Positions 33,969 through 44,274 are shown, counted from the stretch's first letter. The stretch is DNA of 64,000 nucleotides from Candidatus Paralachnospira caecorum (GCA_904379015.1 CAJFHG010000009.1:21686-85685), one strand, 5' to 3'. Translations and numbers: made by a program. The notes: generated by a model not told the origin, from the letters alone.

Positions 33969-36900
33969 TTACCAGTACAGATCTGTGAATCTGGACAGGA
34001 TCGTCGCGCACTCTTCACGTGACGCGTTGCCCTGAGGATCCAGCTCTGTCTGATTGTATTTGCCGGAGATCACTCCTGTCGCAACTGCCCATGACATTGC
34101 TTCTTCCGCGAACGCGTCCACAGAATCCGCATCCTTGTATCCGCTGTAGTCCGCGCGGGCACTTGTATCATAGCCCTTCATATTCGCGTAGCGGAACATC
34201 ATCACTGCCAGTTCCTGACGCTGGATATTTCTTACAGGCATGAACAGTCCGGTCGTATCGTAACCGGTGATGATTTTATTTTCCACGCCCCAGAGGATCG
34301 CGTCAGCATAATAGTCATCTTCCAGAACATCCGGGAAGATAGCCTGATATTCCATTTCAGGTTCTCCCTCCATTCTGTGCAGGGTCATAGCGAACTGGCC
34401 GCGGACCAGAGTATCGTACGGTCCGAAGTTGCCGTTGGAGTATCCTGACATCAGGCCCTTGACATACACGTCATAGATGTAGTAGAAGGACCAGTTTTCA
34501 GAAGACACGTCTCCGTATACATTCTCGAATTCCTTGTAGCTTGCCAGCTGCTCCTCTGCGGCTTCCAGAACAGCCCGGTTGGTGACCAGAGGCTTCTCTG
34601 TATCGTCGCGCAGAGCGTCATAGGCTGCTCTTGCGGCCGTGATGGCATCCTCAGAATCCAGTGTCACTTCACCGATCGCATTGATCATATCGACAACTGC
34701 CGCTGCTGCGTTCGGATCCGTATTGTCAAAGCGGAACCAGTCTACGTTGCATACGTAGGAATGACTTCCGTCATTTCTGAATACCAGATATACTGTATGA
34801 TGTCCCGGCGTGATGCCTTCCTTCACCTCAGCCGTGCTTACCAGCTGATAATCCCGCCAGGATCCGGTCTTGGGCACTTCAATGGTCAGGATCAGGTTGT
34901 CCGGATTTTCCATATCATCCAGATAAACCTCAACCCATCCGCCTGCATCGCTGGACTGTGCGGAATAGTAGATTTCAAAGTAATCTGTGCCTTCTCCGAA
35001 TACGATATCCTCGTAGGAAGCCCAGGTATTTCTCTGAACACCGCCGATATTGGGACCATCGTCTACGATCTTGGAATCCTTATCGGAGAATCTCTCCGCC
35101 TCGATCTTCTCATATGCGTCGCGGATATTATTGACACGGGTTACAATGTCAAGCAGCGCATAGTAGGCATCCAGGATCTCAGACAGATCGGCATCTTCCT
35201 TCGCAAGGACGGCTTCCGCCGCTGCGATCTGCGTATCCAGGAGTGTCTTGATCTCGCTGTCAAGCTCGTCTGTTGACAGACTGTGCGCCTCTTCTGTCAG
35301 CTGAACCAGCTGCTCTCTGGGCTCCACGGCCTCTGTTTCGGCCAGGAACTCAACCTCAGCCAGGCTTGTTCCGCCGGTCAGCTCGATCTTGTACAGATTG
35401 TAGGCTTCCGCGCTGTTGACCGCAAAAGGTCTGGTGTACTGCGTCCATTCAAAGGTCAGGTTGTCGTAAGCGGCCAGCTCGGTCCACTCTCCGCCCTTCA
35501 TGGCGCCGTAGATCTTGACGGCTGTGGGAGCCGTGCCTTCTTCCTTGCCGGAGGTCAGAGTGACCATCGTCACCTTTGTACCCTCGTCGGAGGCGTATAC
35601 CAGGGTGGTCGTCTCCCCGTTCAGGGCCACTTCCGTGCCGGACGTATTGTCGATCAGGCCCGCGACGCCCTCGATATTTCCATAAAGGGTATCGTCTGCC
35701 GCGTCAGCTGTAGTCACGTCTGCCGCATTGTCGACTGCCTCTGTATAAGAGTCTGTCGCGTCCATATCAGGTGAAGGGATCTCATCGCCCTCTGTGATGG
35801 AGGAAGGAAGAGAATCTTCGCTGCTTCCCCACTCCTCATTGGGAGTGCTTCCCATGTTGAATACGATCTCTGCGCCGTTCGCCAGGTCTTCATGGCTAAA
35901 ATAGCACTTGTCGTACGCTTCGCCGTTCAGAGTCATGCTCTGGATGTAAACATTTTCATCACTGTTATTGTTCGCAGTAATCTTGATCTGCTTGCCGTTG
36001 TCCATATTGACAGTCACGGAATCAAACAGAGGAGAACCGATGGTGTACTCGCCGCTGCCCATGTTGGTCGGATAGAATCCGAGCGCGGAGAAAATATACC
36101 ATCCGGACATCTCGCCGTTGTCCTCGTCGCCCAGGTAGCCCTGTCCGAAGGTGGAGCCGACAAAGCAGCGTTTCAGGATATCTCTTACATAATACTGTGC
36201 TTTCCAGGGCTGTCCGGCATAATCATACATATAAAGGATGTGATGAGACGGCTGGTTGTTATGGCCCAGCTGACCCAGCTTGACCTCGCGGGCTTCCTTC
36301 TGCTCGTGGATGCCGCCGTTGCCGCCCTCAGCGCCGTAGCCGCTGAACGGTGTGTAATCTATCAGAATGCTGTCAATTTTGGCTGCCAGAGCATCCCTGC
36401 CGCCATAAAGATTCGCAAGGCCCTGCGCATCCTGAGGGACAGACACGGACATGTTGTATCCGTTCGTCTCGGTATAATCGCCCTGCCAACGAACGGGATC
36501 ATATTCACCGTCCGTATTGTTTGCTGTTGTCCAGGCGCCGTTGGCTTCCTTGCCGCGCAGCCACATGTCATCAATTTCGCCGCCGGCCTGATAGAACAGC
36601 AGCGCATAGTTCTGGGCCCTGTTCAGATAATACTGGTACTCGGACTCATAAGCGGCCTTCTTTGCGGGATCTGTTTCCGCTTCAGCCAGATTCTTTGCCA
36701 TCTGGGCAATGCCATAGTCGTTGATGTAGCTCTCGATAGACCAGGAGAAATTCTCGGAGGTTCCGGCAACATACCCCTGGAAGATGGAAGTCTCAAGGTT
36801 CTTCCGGCCGCCGCCTGTCAAATTGGAGGAAACGGTAGCGGAATTCCTTAAAGTGGACTTGTAAGCATCCTCATAGTTGAACTCGATTCCTTTTTCGATC

Positions 36901-39320
36901 GCGTCACCGAAGACAACGTCGCTGCTGGTACCAACCATGCTGTTGGTTCCGCCGGGCGCTACCCATCTGGGTACCCAGCCGTTGGACTGATAATGCTCAA
37001 CCAGGCCGTTCAGCAGTTCGGTGTCATAATTAGGCGTAAACAGAGAATATGCCGCCCAGGTAGTACGGTAGGTATCCCAGAAGCCGTTATTGATATAAAT
37101 CTTTCCGTCTTCGATCTCATGCTCCCCGTAAGGGCTGCGGTACTGCCATACAGGCTCCTCAGCGGTGCCCGTGTTCTCGGACATGTTGTTGGGATACATA
37201 TACAGACGGTAAATGCTGGAGTACAGGGAAATCAGTTCTTCTTCTGTCGCGCCCTCCACATCTGTAATGATGCTTAAGGTATCGTCCCAGACTCCCTGAG
37301 CTTCTGCCATGACCTCATCAAAGGTCTTGCCGCCCACTTCCAGCTCCATGTTCTTCTGTGCCTGTTCTTCACTGATATAGGAAGTTGCCAGATAAAGAAC
37401 AACCTCTTCCGTATCAAAGGAAGCGATGCCCTGTTTGCCGGATACGCGGGTAAATGTGGGAGCTACGCTGAACTCACCATATACATACATTCTCTGGGAA
37501 CCGTTGCCTGTATGGTCGCTGTAGGCCGTAAAGCTCTGTCCGTCCTCAGAGAAGGTCAGGCCGCCGCCCGCGTTCACACAGTCAAATACAAGGTTTTTGT
37601 ACTCTGTGTCTGCGTCAAACGTCGCTCTGACAACGCCGGCATGATCCGTCGCCGTTACTTCCATCCTGGCGCCCGCCGCGTTGGCCGGATCGCCGTTTGC
37701 TTTGAAATCGTCAAAGTCCACACTGTAGTAATGGGCCTTTGCCACTTCCTGATCATGGGAGAATTCAGAACGGACACTGCTCTGGTTGATCGCTCCTTTT
37801 TCAGGCTCGATAGAGGTATTGACCATGAACTGCCAGGTGCCTCTGTCGCCGGTCCAGTAGGAAGCCTCATGGCTGATGCTCATATACTGGAGCTGAGTAT
37901 CCTGGTAATCATAGGTCTTGGTGCTGGCGTAGTTGGTGCAGGGAACCCAGAAATTAAACCCGTTGGGCGCCGTCACCGCAGGAGCGGTCAGGCCTCTGGA
38001 GAAGCCGGGATCGTCATTGGTTCCGCGCAGGATGTATACATAGTCAGACAGATGCTCATATTCCGTGTCGTCCTTTGTATAGATCTCAATATCATCGAAC
38101 CATGTCCTGAAATAAGAAATATCACCCATGGTGTCCTTATCGAATACCACGAGGATCTGGTCGATGGTCTTGCCTGCCGCCACATCACCGATCTTGGAGT
38201 AGATCTGGTTCCACTGGCTTGTGGTCAAGATCCTGCTCTCACCCTGAGCAGCCGCGGTCATCTGTGTGCCGTTCTGGTCTTTTGCAGCCAGTTCGCTCAG
38301 ATAGGTGCCGTCGTCAAACTTCAGGTCGATGGCCATGTACATCTGGGTATAATCATAGTCATAATTGCTGACCAGATCCGGGCAGAGCACATAGCTTAAA
38401 TAGGTGTTGTCCTCAACGGTTACATCCACATTGTCAAACAGGATATTGGACGCATAGGCGTTTTCGCCCATCATAGAGCCGGAAACCTCCAGCGCGCCCG
38501 CGCCGCTCCAGCCTACGTTGTCAGACTGCGCCCACGCGTCTGCAGGACCGGATCCCACTCTGGTGATCATCATTTCCTTGATGGAACCGGGATCTTCAAT
38601 TCCCGTCGCGAGGCTCAGATCAGCCAGCTGGTTCTCACTTCCATCGCTGTAGTTTTCTGTGACCTCCAGACGGTAATATTTGTAGGCAACTTCATTATCA
38701 GGGATCTCATAGACATTCTGCTGGAATCTGGAGGCGAACTCCTGATCCTCCTGAGTATCCAGAGCTACCCACTCTTTTTCCTCGCCTTCATCATTGCTGG
38801 CCAGCAGAGTCCAGTCCTTGGGATCACGTCCCTTGGAATCATTTGCCGAGGTCAGCGCATAAATTTTAATGACCTGCGCGGTTTCCAGCTCAAACTCAAC
38901 CCAGATCGGATTGTCCGCTGTGGGACGGTTTGCTCTGGTATAGAATTTTGTGCCGGAATTGCTGTCAAACAGGTTTGCATAAACCTCTCTGTCATTATAC
39001 AGCTCGCTTCCGCTCAGATTGTCGAGTAAAACTGAATCCGTTATATCACCCTTCAGTTTTAATGCGGAATCCAGATCGCGGATATTCTCTGTGGCTCTTT
39101 CGCCTTCTTCAGAAATTGATTCCTGAAAGCCCTCCATGACCGCTTCATCTTCTTCAAATGAAGTGGACCACTGGATCTTTTTAGTTCCGTTTTCATAATC
39201 GTCATGCGGTGTGGCAGCCAGTGCCGTGATGCCTGAAGCACACTGCAGGACGCTGGGAAGTACCATTGCCGCCGCCAGAACGGAAGCCGCAATTTTACTT
39301 CTGAATGTTCTCTTTTTCAT
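33969..39320 (-). CDS. Secreted GH92 family glycoside hydrolase with CBM and SLH domains
   Basis: Huge extracellular enzyme of 1783 residues. Signal peptide about 1-36 (ending ALAA); F5/8 type C (CBM32-like) domain about 97-237; GH92 N-terminal domain from about 420; GH92 catalytic region with NNGFWDTYRTTW near 748, LGHNNQPSHH near 1020 and DNGEMSGWYIFSALGFYP near 1070; a second beta region and coiled segment; a CBM6-like module about 1405-1530 (EAERFS to VDWFRFDN); three SLH repeats from about 1600 to the end. GH92 enzymes are calcium-dependent alpha-mannosidases, so host or yeast N-glycan trimming is likely. SLH repeats imply cell-surface anchoring. GGGAGG precedes the ATG. Confidence 0.93.
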   Translation of the reverse strand: MKKRTFRSKIAASVLAAAMVLPSVLQCASGITALAATPHDDYENGTKKIQWSTSFEEDEAVMEGFQESISEEGERATENIRDLDSALKLKGDITDSVLLDNLSGSELYNDREVYANLFDSNSGTKFYTRANRPTADNPIWVEFELETAQVIKIYALTSANDSKGRDPKDWTLLASNDEGEEKEWVALDTQEDQEFASRFQQNVYEIPDNEVAYKYYRLEVTENYSDGSENQLADLSLATGIEDPGSIKEMMITRVGSGPADAWAQSDNVGWSGAGALEVSGSMMGENAYASNILFDNVDVTVEDNTYLSYVLCPDLVSNYDYDYTQMYMAIDLKFDDGTYLSELAAKDQNGTQMTAAAQGESRILTTSQWNQIYSKIGDVAAGKTIDQILVVFDKDTMGDISYFRTWFDDIEIYTKDDTEYEHLSDYVYILRGTNDDPGFSRGLTAPAVTAPNGFNFWVPCTNYASTKTYDYQDTQLQYMSISHEASYWTGDRGTWQFMVNTSIEPEKGAINQSSVRSEFSHDQEVAKAHYYSVDFDDFKANGDPANAAGARMEVTATDHAGVVRATFDADTEYKNLVFDCVNAGGGLTFSEDGQSFTAYSDHTGNGSQRMYVYGEFSVAPTFTRVSGKQGIASFDTEEVVLYLATSYISEEQAQKNMELEVGGKTFDEVMAEAQGVWDDTLSIITDVEGATEEELISLYSSIYRLYMYPNNMSENTGTAEEPVWQYRSPYGEHEIEDGKIYINNGFWDTYRTTWAAYSLFTPNYDTELLNGLVEHYQSNGWVPRWVAPGGTNSMVGTSSDVVFGDAIEKGIEFNYEDAYKSTLRNSATVSSNLTGGGRKNLETSIFQGYVAGTSENFSWSIESYINDYGIAQMAKNLAEAETDPAKKAAYESEYQYYLNRAQNYALLFYQAGGEIDDMWLRGKEANGAWTTANNTDGEYDPVRWQGDYTETNGYNMSVSVPQDAQGLANLYGGRDALAAKIDSILIDYTPFSGYGAEGGNGGIHEQKEAREVKLGQLGHNNQPSHHILYMYDYAGQPWKAQYYVRDILKRCFVGSTFGQGYLGDEDNGEMSGWYIFSALGFYPTNMGSGEYTIGSPLFDSVTVNMDNGKQIKITANNNSDENVYIQSMTLNGEAYDKCYFSHEDLANGAEIVFNMGSTPNEEWGSSEDSLPSSITEGDEIPSPDMDATDSYTEAVDNAADVTTADAADDTLYGNIEGVAGLIDNTSGTEVALNGETTTLVYASDEGTKVTMVTLTSGKEEGTAPTAVKIYGAMKGGEWTELAAYDNLTFEWTQYTRPFAVNSAEAYNLYKIELTGGTSLAEVEFLAETEAVEPREQLVQLTEEAHSLSTDELDSEIKTLLDTQIAAAEAVLAKEDADLSEILDAYYALLDIVTRVNNIRDAYEKIEAERFSDKDSKIVDDGPNIGGVQRNTWASYEDIVFGEGTDYFEIYYSAQSSDAGGWVEVYLDDMENPDNLILTIEVPKTGSWRDYQLVSTAEVKEGITPGHHTVYLVFRNDGSHSYVCNVDWFRFDNTDPNAAAAVVDMINAIGEVTLDSEDAITAARAAYDALRDDTEKPLVTNRAVLEAAEEQLASYKEFENVYGDVSSENWSFYYIYDVYVKGLMSGYSNGNFGPYDTLVRGQFAMTLHRMEGEPEMEYQAIFPDVLEDDYYADAILWGVENKIITGYDTTGLFMPVRNIQRQELAVMMFRYANMKGYDTSARADYSGYKDADSVDAFAEEAMSWAVATGVISGKYNQTELDPQGNASREECATILSRFTDLYW

Positions 39321-39696
39321 GAAAACTCATAACCTCCCTTACGTTATAGTAGGCATGTTGATTCATGCTGCAAAGTTTGCTGCTGACTGAAAACTGTGAT
39401 CTGCCGGTTTCCTCCCCCCTTTTCTCATTTATTTTTTTCAAAGTCAGTTCACAAACTCTCATAATTCGATTATAATAAAAAACAGCCCTGGAAACAGTGG
39501 GGTAAAATTATGATTTATGGGGGGATTATTGTGCAATTTAACCATGAAAGGCAGATTTTCCCGTGGCTTTTAGGCATTTTTTTATTTATTCTGCCTGACA
39601 GCAGGGAAAAGTGCCCTGCACTATGGGATTTCTGTACAAATTCCTGTGCGATTTGGCTGAAATGCGCAAAATATTAAACAGAAAGGCGGAACAACT
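39321..39696. other. Intergenic region between divergent GH92 and popT genes
   Basis: 376 bases, AT-rich in the middle. On the minus strand TTGTGA and TAAATG spaced 17 apart near 39430-39465 could serve the GH92 gene, with a long leader; a second possible AT-rich promoter zone lies around 39480. For the plus-strand gene only an AGAAAGG site near 39680 is evident. No RNA gene or riboswitch recognised. Confidence 0.4.
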
Positions 39697-40503
39697 ATGG
39701 AACCCATGATTTTAATGAAAGGCTTTTTGATCGGCGCGTCTATGCTGATCCCGGGCGTCAGCGGAGGGACGATGGCCATGATTTTCGGCATATACGACAG
39801 GCTGATCTCCAGTATCAGTTCTTTCATGAAGCACAAAAAAGAAAGCGCCCTGTTCCTTCTGCAGTTTGTAATCGGCGCGGGAGCGGCGTTTCTGATCCTG
39901 GCCGGCCCTATGGCGGCTCTGAGCAGGAATTTTCCCCGGGAAATGGCATTTTTCGTGATCGGAGCGATCGTCGGCGGCATTCCTGTCATTTATAAGGAGA
40001 CCAAAGTAAAAAAACTGTCTATCTACAGCCTCATTTACCTGGCGATCGGTCTGCTTCTGGTCGTTCTTTCCGGCATGATGCCCCGCAACCTGTTTTCAGC
40101 GGGCGACAGCAGCCTGATGGGATTTGTATTTCAGTTCATCGCAGGTATCCTGGGCGCCCTGGCACTGGTTCTTCCCGGTATTTCCTTCTCTTCCATGCTG
40201 TACATGATGGGCGTTTATGAAACGATCTTCGGGGCGATCGGAAACAGAGACGTGATGGGCGTTCTCCCCTTCGCGCTGGGATGCATCCTTGGGATTCTGC
40301 TCCTTACGAGATTCCTGGAGATTGCCATGAAAAAGTATCCTCATCCCACATATATGATCATCCTCGGATTCGTGATCGGATCCATCGGAGACATCATCGC
40401 CGAAATGCCCGGCCTGGCGGGGATCTGGAATACGCTTTTCTGCATTGTCCTGGCGGCTGTGGGCTTCATCTGCATCCGGCTCCTGTCCCGCTACGAAGAA
40501 TAA
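39697..40503 (+). CDS. popT: DUF368 / PopT family undecaprenyl phosphate translocase
   Basis: Membrane protein of 268 residues, about 8-9 segments. The hallmark GASMLIPGVSGGTMAMIFGIYDRLI stands at residues 11-35 and a related half-repeat (LPGISFSSMLYMMGVYE) near 160. DUF368 proteins were recently identified as PopT, which returns undecaprenyl phosphate across the membrane for cell-wall synthesis. Gene name is by family, not by experiment. A terminator follows. Confidence 0.88.
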   Translation: MEPMILMKGFLIGASMLIPGVSGGTMAMIFGIYDRLISSISSFMKHKKESALFLLQFVIGAGAAFLILAGPMAALSRNFPREMAFFVIGAIVGGIPVIYKETKVKKLSIYSLIYLAIGLLLVVLSGMMPRNLFSAGDSSLMGFVFQFIAGILGALALVLPGISFSSMLYMMGVYETIFGAIGNRDVMGVLPFALGCILGILLLTRFLEIAMKKYPHPTYMIILGFVIGSIGDIIAEMPGLAGIWNTLFCIVLAAVGFICIRLLSRYEE

Positions 40504-40520
40504 AAAGCCGGATCAGAAAA

Positions 40521-40557
40521 AGAGAGCATCGATCCTCCGCGGGTACCGGTGCTCTCT
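40521..40557 (+). terminator. Terminator after popT
   Basis: AGAGAGCA pairs with TGCTCTCT across an internally paired region, followed by TTTCC. It sits between the convergent popT gene and the unknown gene at 40588. Confidence 0.55.
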
Positions 40558-40587
40558 TTCCATTTCATTTTTATTTCTTTATTTCTT

Positions 40588-41013
40588 TTACTCCAGCCTG
40601 TCAATGAGGCGTCCTGCCTCCAGTGTATTGTCCGTAATGGGGACCCAATGATGCGCCAGCTTCATCAGGCAGGAATCATCCGGTGTCACCCCTTCGTTCT
40701 CCAGGAATTGGATGGACAGCTTGAAAAGCTCCCGCTCGCTCAGCGCCACATTATCCAGAACAACTCTCCCCTTTTCCAGCATATAAGAGGTATCTGTATC
40801 CTTTCTGGTGATCATCTCGTCCACCGTATCCTTCAGGAACTGATAATGCTCCTGGTCCCAGGCCGACAAAAACAGGCATTTGCACAGCCCTTTCGTACAG
40901 AAGGGCTGTTTTTTCAGTGTCTTCCAGGTTTCTTTAAAACGGTCCATATGCGCCGATGATAAAAATAATTTCGCGTCCATTAAGGAGCGCAAACATTTAT
41001 CCTTCCATGCCAT
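40588..41013 (-). CDS. Unrecognised small cytoplasmic protein
   Basis: Protein of 141 residues, mostly helical, no signal or membrane segment. Cys-rich stretch CTKGLCKCLFLSAWDQ near residues 38-53 and the segment KDTDTSYMLEKGRVVLDNVALSERELFKL are the only memorable parts. Real coding is supported by a good promoter (TTGATT-17-TAAAAT), a GGGGGAG ribosome binding site and a convergent terminator. I do not recognise a family; no function proposed. Confidence 0.7.
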   Translation of the reverse strand: MAWKDKCLRSLMDAKLFLSSAHMDRFKETWKTLKKQPFCTKGLCKCLFLSAWDQEHYQFLKDTVDEMITRKDTDTSYMLEKGRVVLDNVALSERELFKLSIQFLENEGVTPDDSCLMKLAHHWVPITDNTLEAGRLIDRLE

Positions 41014-41045
41014 GGCTGCTCCCCCTTTACTACTCGTATGTATAC

Positions 41046-41074
41046 ATTTTACACGATTCAGGAAGGCAAATCAA
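41046..41074 (-). promoter_or_regulatory. Promoter of the 141-residue unknown gene
   Basis: TTGATT (41069-41074) and TAAAAT (41046-41051) on the minus strand, 17 bases apart, about 35 bases before the start at 41013. It lies just past the end of the histidine operon. Confidence 0.6.
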
Positions 41075-41083
41075 GCTGAAACA

Positions 41084-42358
41084 TCAGCGATTTGCCAATT
41101 CCCTGGTGATATCCTGCCATGTCACGCCTTTTTCCGCCATCAGGACCATCGCGTGATACAGAAAATCAGAAAGTTCATAGATGATCTCCTCCGGATCCGG
41201 ATTTTTCGCCGCGATGATGATCTCTGCAGCCTCCTCTCCCACCTTCTTCAAAATCTTGTCGATTCCCTTATCGAACAGATAATTGGTGTAGGATCCCTCC
41301 TTTGGATGGATCTTTCTGTCCTCGATCACCTGATAAACTTCTTCAAATACCCGCAGCGGATTGGTCTCCTCGTAATCCTTCCTGAGAAGCGTCTGGAAAA
41401 AGCAGGAACGGGAACCGGTATGGCAGGCAGCTCCCACCTGAAATACCTTTGCCAGAAGCGTATCATTATCACAGTCCAGGTGAAGAGATTTCACATACTG
41501 GAAATGACCCGATGTCTCTCCCTTCAGCCACTGGCTCTTCCGGCTGCGGCTGTAATAGTGCATTTTCCCGGTCCGGACCGTATCCTGAAAGGCCTGTTCA
41601 TTCATATAAGCCATCATCAGAACCTCAGACGTTTTGTAGTCCTGAACGATCACGGGAAGCAGGCCGTCCGCTCCCGGCTTCATATCCGACCAGCCCGCGG
41701 TACTTTCCCAGGTGTTCACAGCGATCCCGTCCGCTTTCAGCTGATGCTTGAGCTCCATAAAATCAATGGTCCTTTCTTTCCGGGCAGGAAAGCAGACACC
41801 GGCTGATGAGGGAAGGGACAAGAGGGTTTCCGCTTCCTCTCCGGAAGCCTCCTCCGTCAGAAAGAAGACCGGACAGGAAGACTCTCTGCCGGAAACTGCC
41901 TGATCCCGTCCGGCAATCAGAGATCCGGCTCCCAGGGCCGCGAACTCCTCGGTCCGGGAAAGCGCCTCCTCACAGTCCAGAAGCACAGCGATCTTTTCCT
42001 TTCCAAAGCGGTCTGACACTTCTTTCAGAATATCGATGTTTTCTTCTTCGGAGGCTTTGAGAAATACCATCCGCGCGCCGGCATACAGATATTTTTTGAC
42101 ATCCTCCACCCGTTTTACGCGTCCTCCCGCCATGATGGGAATATCCACCGTTCTGGCAAGCTTCTTGATGATCCCGATGTTGGCCTCATGCCCGGCATCG
42201 TCTCCTGAATCATCGATGATCAGGATCATATCCGCCCCGCTGCCTTCGCTGTCTCTGCACAGCTGCCCGGGCGTCTCCGTCAGCGGCGCCCCCATCGGGT
42301 CCGCTGCCTGTCCGTCCTTCAGTACAAAGGAAACCGCCAGCTTCTTTGTCTCTGTCAT
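41084..42358 (-). CDS. hisIE: Histidine biosynthesis fusion: degenerate HisA/HisF-like domain + HisI + HisE
   Basis: Protein of 424 residues. About 1-205 is a TIM-barrel-like HisA/HisF relative ([42 protein letters not shown]) in which the first catalytic aspartate position of HisF is not conserved. About 225-325 is HisI, phosphoribosyl-AMP cyclohydrolase (DCDNDTLL metal site, CHTGSRSC). About 335-424 is HisE, phosphoribosyl-ATP pyrophosphatase ([24 protein letters not shown]). It performs steps 2 and 3 of histidine synthesis. The start is ATG 42356-42358 after AGGAGG; the longer frame runs through hisB. Confidence 0.93.
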   Translation of the reverse strand: MTETKKLAVSFVLKDGQAADPMGAPLTETPGQLCRDSEGSGADMILIIDDSGDDAGHEANIGIIKKLARTVDIPIMAGGRVKRVEDVKKYLYAGARMVFLKASEEENIDILKEVSDRFGKEKIAVLLDCEEALSRTEEFAALGAGSLIAGRDQAVSGRESSCPVFFLTEEASGEEAETLLSLPSSAGVCFPARKERTIDFMELKHQLKADGIAVNTWESTAGWSDMKPGADGLLPVIVQDYKTSEVLMMAYMNEQAFQDTVRTGKMHYYSRSRKSQWLKGETSGHFQYVKSLHLDCDNDTLLAKVFQVGAACHTGSRSCFFQTLLRKDYEETNPLRVFEEVYQVIEDRKIHPKEGSYTNYLFDKGIDKILKKVGEEAAEIIIAAKNPDPEEIIYELSDFLYHAMVLMAEKGVTWQDITRELANR

Positions 42359-42371
42359 AATGTCCTCCTTT

Positions 42372-42959
42372 TTACAGCGCGCCTTTGGTGGACAGCAGTC
42401 CCCTGATGCGCGGATCCTTCTCCACCGCAGCGGAAAGTGCCTTTCCAAATGCCTTGAACATGGCTTCGATGATGTGATGGGTATTCTCTCCGTGAATTTC
42501 TTTTATATGAAGATTCATGGCCGCTGAATAAGACACAGCGTAGAAAAATTCCCGGATCATCTCTGTCTCCAGGGTTCCGACCCGTTCTGCCTTCAGCTGC
42601 GCGTCATAAACAAGATAAGGGCGTCCGGACAGGTCAAGAGCGCACAAAAGCAGAGTCTCATCCATGGGAAGGATGCAGGAGCCGTAGCGGCGGATTCCTT
42701 TTTTATCTCCCACAGCTGCCTTGATCGCCTCTCCCAGTACGATTCCTGTGTCTTCAATCGAATGGTGGGTATCCACTTCAAGATCCCCCTTCACTCTGAC
42801 TGTCAGATCCACAAAACTGTGTCTGGCAAACAGAGTCAGCATATGATCCAGGAACCCGATTCCGGTTTCAATGCTGCTTTCTCCTGTTCCGTCCAGATTC
42901 AGAGTGACCGCAATATCCGTTTCCTTTGTCTGTCTGTGGATGGATGCTGTTCTTTCCAT
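42372..42959 (-). CDS. hisB: Imidazoleglycerol-phosphate dehydratase
   Basis: Step 6 of histidine synthesis. The manganese-binding HHS motifs are present: [12 protein letters not shown] and [11 protein letters not shown] in the first half and [15 protein letters not shown] in the second. The 195 residues mean the single-function form (no HisN phosphatase fused). Starts with GGAGG upstream, between hisD and hisIE. Confidence 0.97.
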   Translation of the reverse strand: MERTASIHRQTKETDIAVTLNLDGTGESSIETGIGFLDHMLTLFARHSFVDLTVRVKGDLEVDTHHSIEDTGIVLGEAIKAAVGDKKGIRRYGSCILPMDETLLLCALDLSGRPYLVYDAQLKAERVGTLETEMIREFFYAVSYSAAMNLHIKEIHGENTHHIIEAMFKAFGKALSAAVEKDPRIRGLLSTKGAL

Positions 42960-42978
42960 AATTCCTCCTGCCTGTCTG

Positions 42979-44274
42979 TTATTGGTCTTCGAACCGTACT
43001 TTGATGGCGTTTTTATGAGCCGTCAGCCCCTCCTGGTCGGCAAACCGCATGATATCCTCATGGATCGGCTCAAGCGCTTCCCGGGAATAGGAAACGATGC
43101 TGGATTTTTTCATAAAATCATCGACTCCCAGCGGAGAGAAAAACTTGGCCGTTCCGTTGGTGGGCAGCACATGGTTGGGACCTGCGAAATAATCGCCCAG
43201 AGGCTCGCAGCTGTGCTCCCCGATAAAGATCGCGCCCGCGTTCCGGATCTTTGTCATCACTGTAAAAGCGTCCTTCGTCATGATCTCCAGATGCTCTGAA
43301 GCAATGTCATTGGCTGCCCCGATCGCGTCCTCCATGGTATCCGCGATGAGGATGCATCCATAATTTTCCAGGGATTTCGCAATGATCTCTCTTCTCTCCA
43401 GCACCTTTAAAAAGCCGTCGATCTCCATCGCCACCTGATCTGCCAGAGCCTGGGAAGTGGTCACAAGGATCGCGGAAGCCATCTCGTCATGCTCCGCCTG
43501 GGAAAGCAGGTCGGCCGCCACATAACGGGGATTGGCCGTCTCATCGGCCAGCACCAGGATCTCGCTGGGACCGGCGATGGAATCAATGCTCACAAATCCG
43601 AACACTGCCTTCTTTGCCAGAGCCACAAAAATATTGCCGGGTCCCACGATCTTATCCACTTTGGGGATGGACTCTGTGCCAAAGGCCAGTGCCGCAATGG
43701 CCTGAGCTCCTCCGGCCTTGAAGACCCGGTCCACGCCGGCCTCTCTGGCCGCAGTCAGAACTGCCGGATTGACTTTTCCGTCTTTTCCGGGCGGCGTGAC
43801 CATGATGATTTCCTTCACGCCCGCCACCTTTGCCGGAACAATATTCATCAGCACGGAGGAAGGATAAACGGCTTTCCCGCCGGGCACATAAACTCCTACT
43901 CTGGAAAGGGGCATGATCTTCTGTCCGAGAATGGTTCCGTTTTCTCCTGAATCAAACCAGCTGTACCGGCGCTGTTTTTCATGGAAAGACCGGATATTCA
44001 CAAGCGCTTTTCTCATCACATCCAAAAGCTCCTGATCCACCAGTCTGTAGGCCTCCCTGATCTCCTCCTCTGTCACTTCCACATTGGAGGCGTCCACTCT
44101 GCAGTGGTCGAACTGCTCTGTATAGGCAAACAGTGCCGCGTCGCCATTTTCCCGCACGCGGTCTACAATGGCGTTTACAGTTTCTGTATAGGTGCCGTAA
44201 TGCCCCGGGCTTCTCCGGATCAGCTCCTCCAAAAGATTTTTCTTCGATGATTCGTCCAGTTTCACAATTTTCAT
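42979..44274 (-). CDS. hisD: Histidinol dehydrogenase
   Basis: Last two oxidations of histidine synthesis, histidinol to histidine with NAD+. The conserved VPGGKAVYPSSVLMN and GPGNIFVALAKK segments, the zinc-site QAEHDEMASA region, and the EHLEIMTKD segment are all there. The 431 residues are full length. GGAG precedes the ATG. Confidence 0.97.
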   Translation of the reverse strand: MKIVKLDESSKKNLLEELIRRSPGHYGTYTETVNAIVDRVRENGDAALFAYTEQFDHCRVDASNVEVTEEEIREAYRLVDQELLDVMRKALVNIRSFHEKQRRYSWFDSGENGTILGQKIMPLSRVGVYVPGGKAVYPSSVLMNIVPAKVAGVKEIIMVTPPGKDGKVNPAVLTAAREAGVDRVFKAGGAQAIAALAFGTESIPKVDKIVGPGNIFVALAKKAVFGFVSIDSIAGPSEILVLADETANPRYVAADLLSQAEHDEMASAILVTTSQALADQVAMEIDGFLKVLERREIIAKSLENYGCILIADTMEDAIGAANDIASEHLEIMTKDAFTVMTKIRNAGAIFIGEHSCEPLGDYFAGPNHVLPTNGTAKFFSPLGVDDFMKKSSIVSYSREALEPIHEDIMRFADQEGLTAHKNAIKVRFEDQ

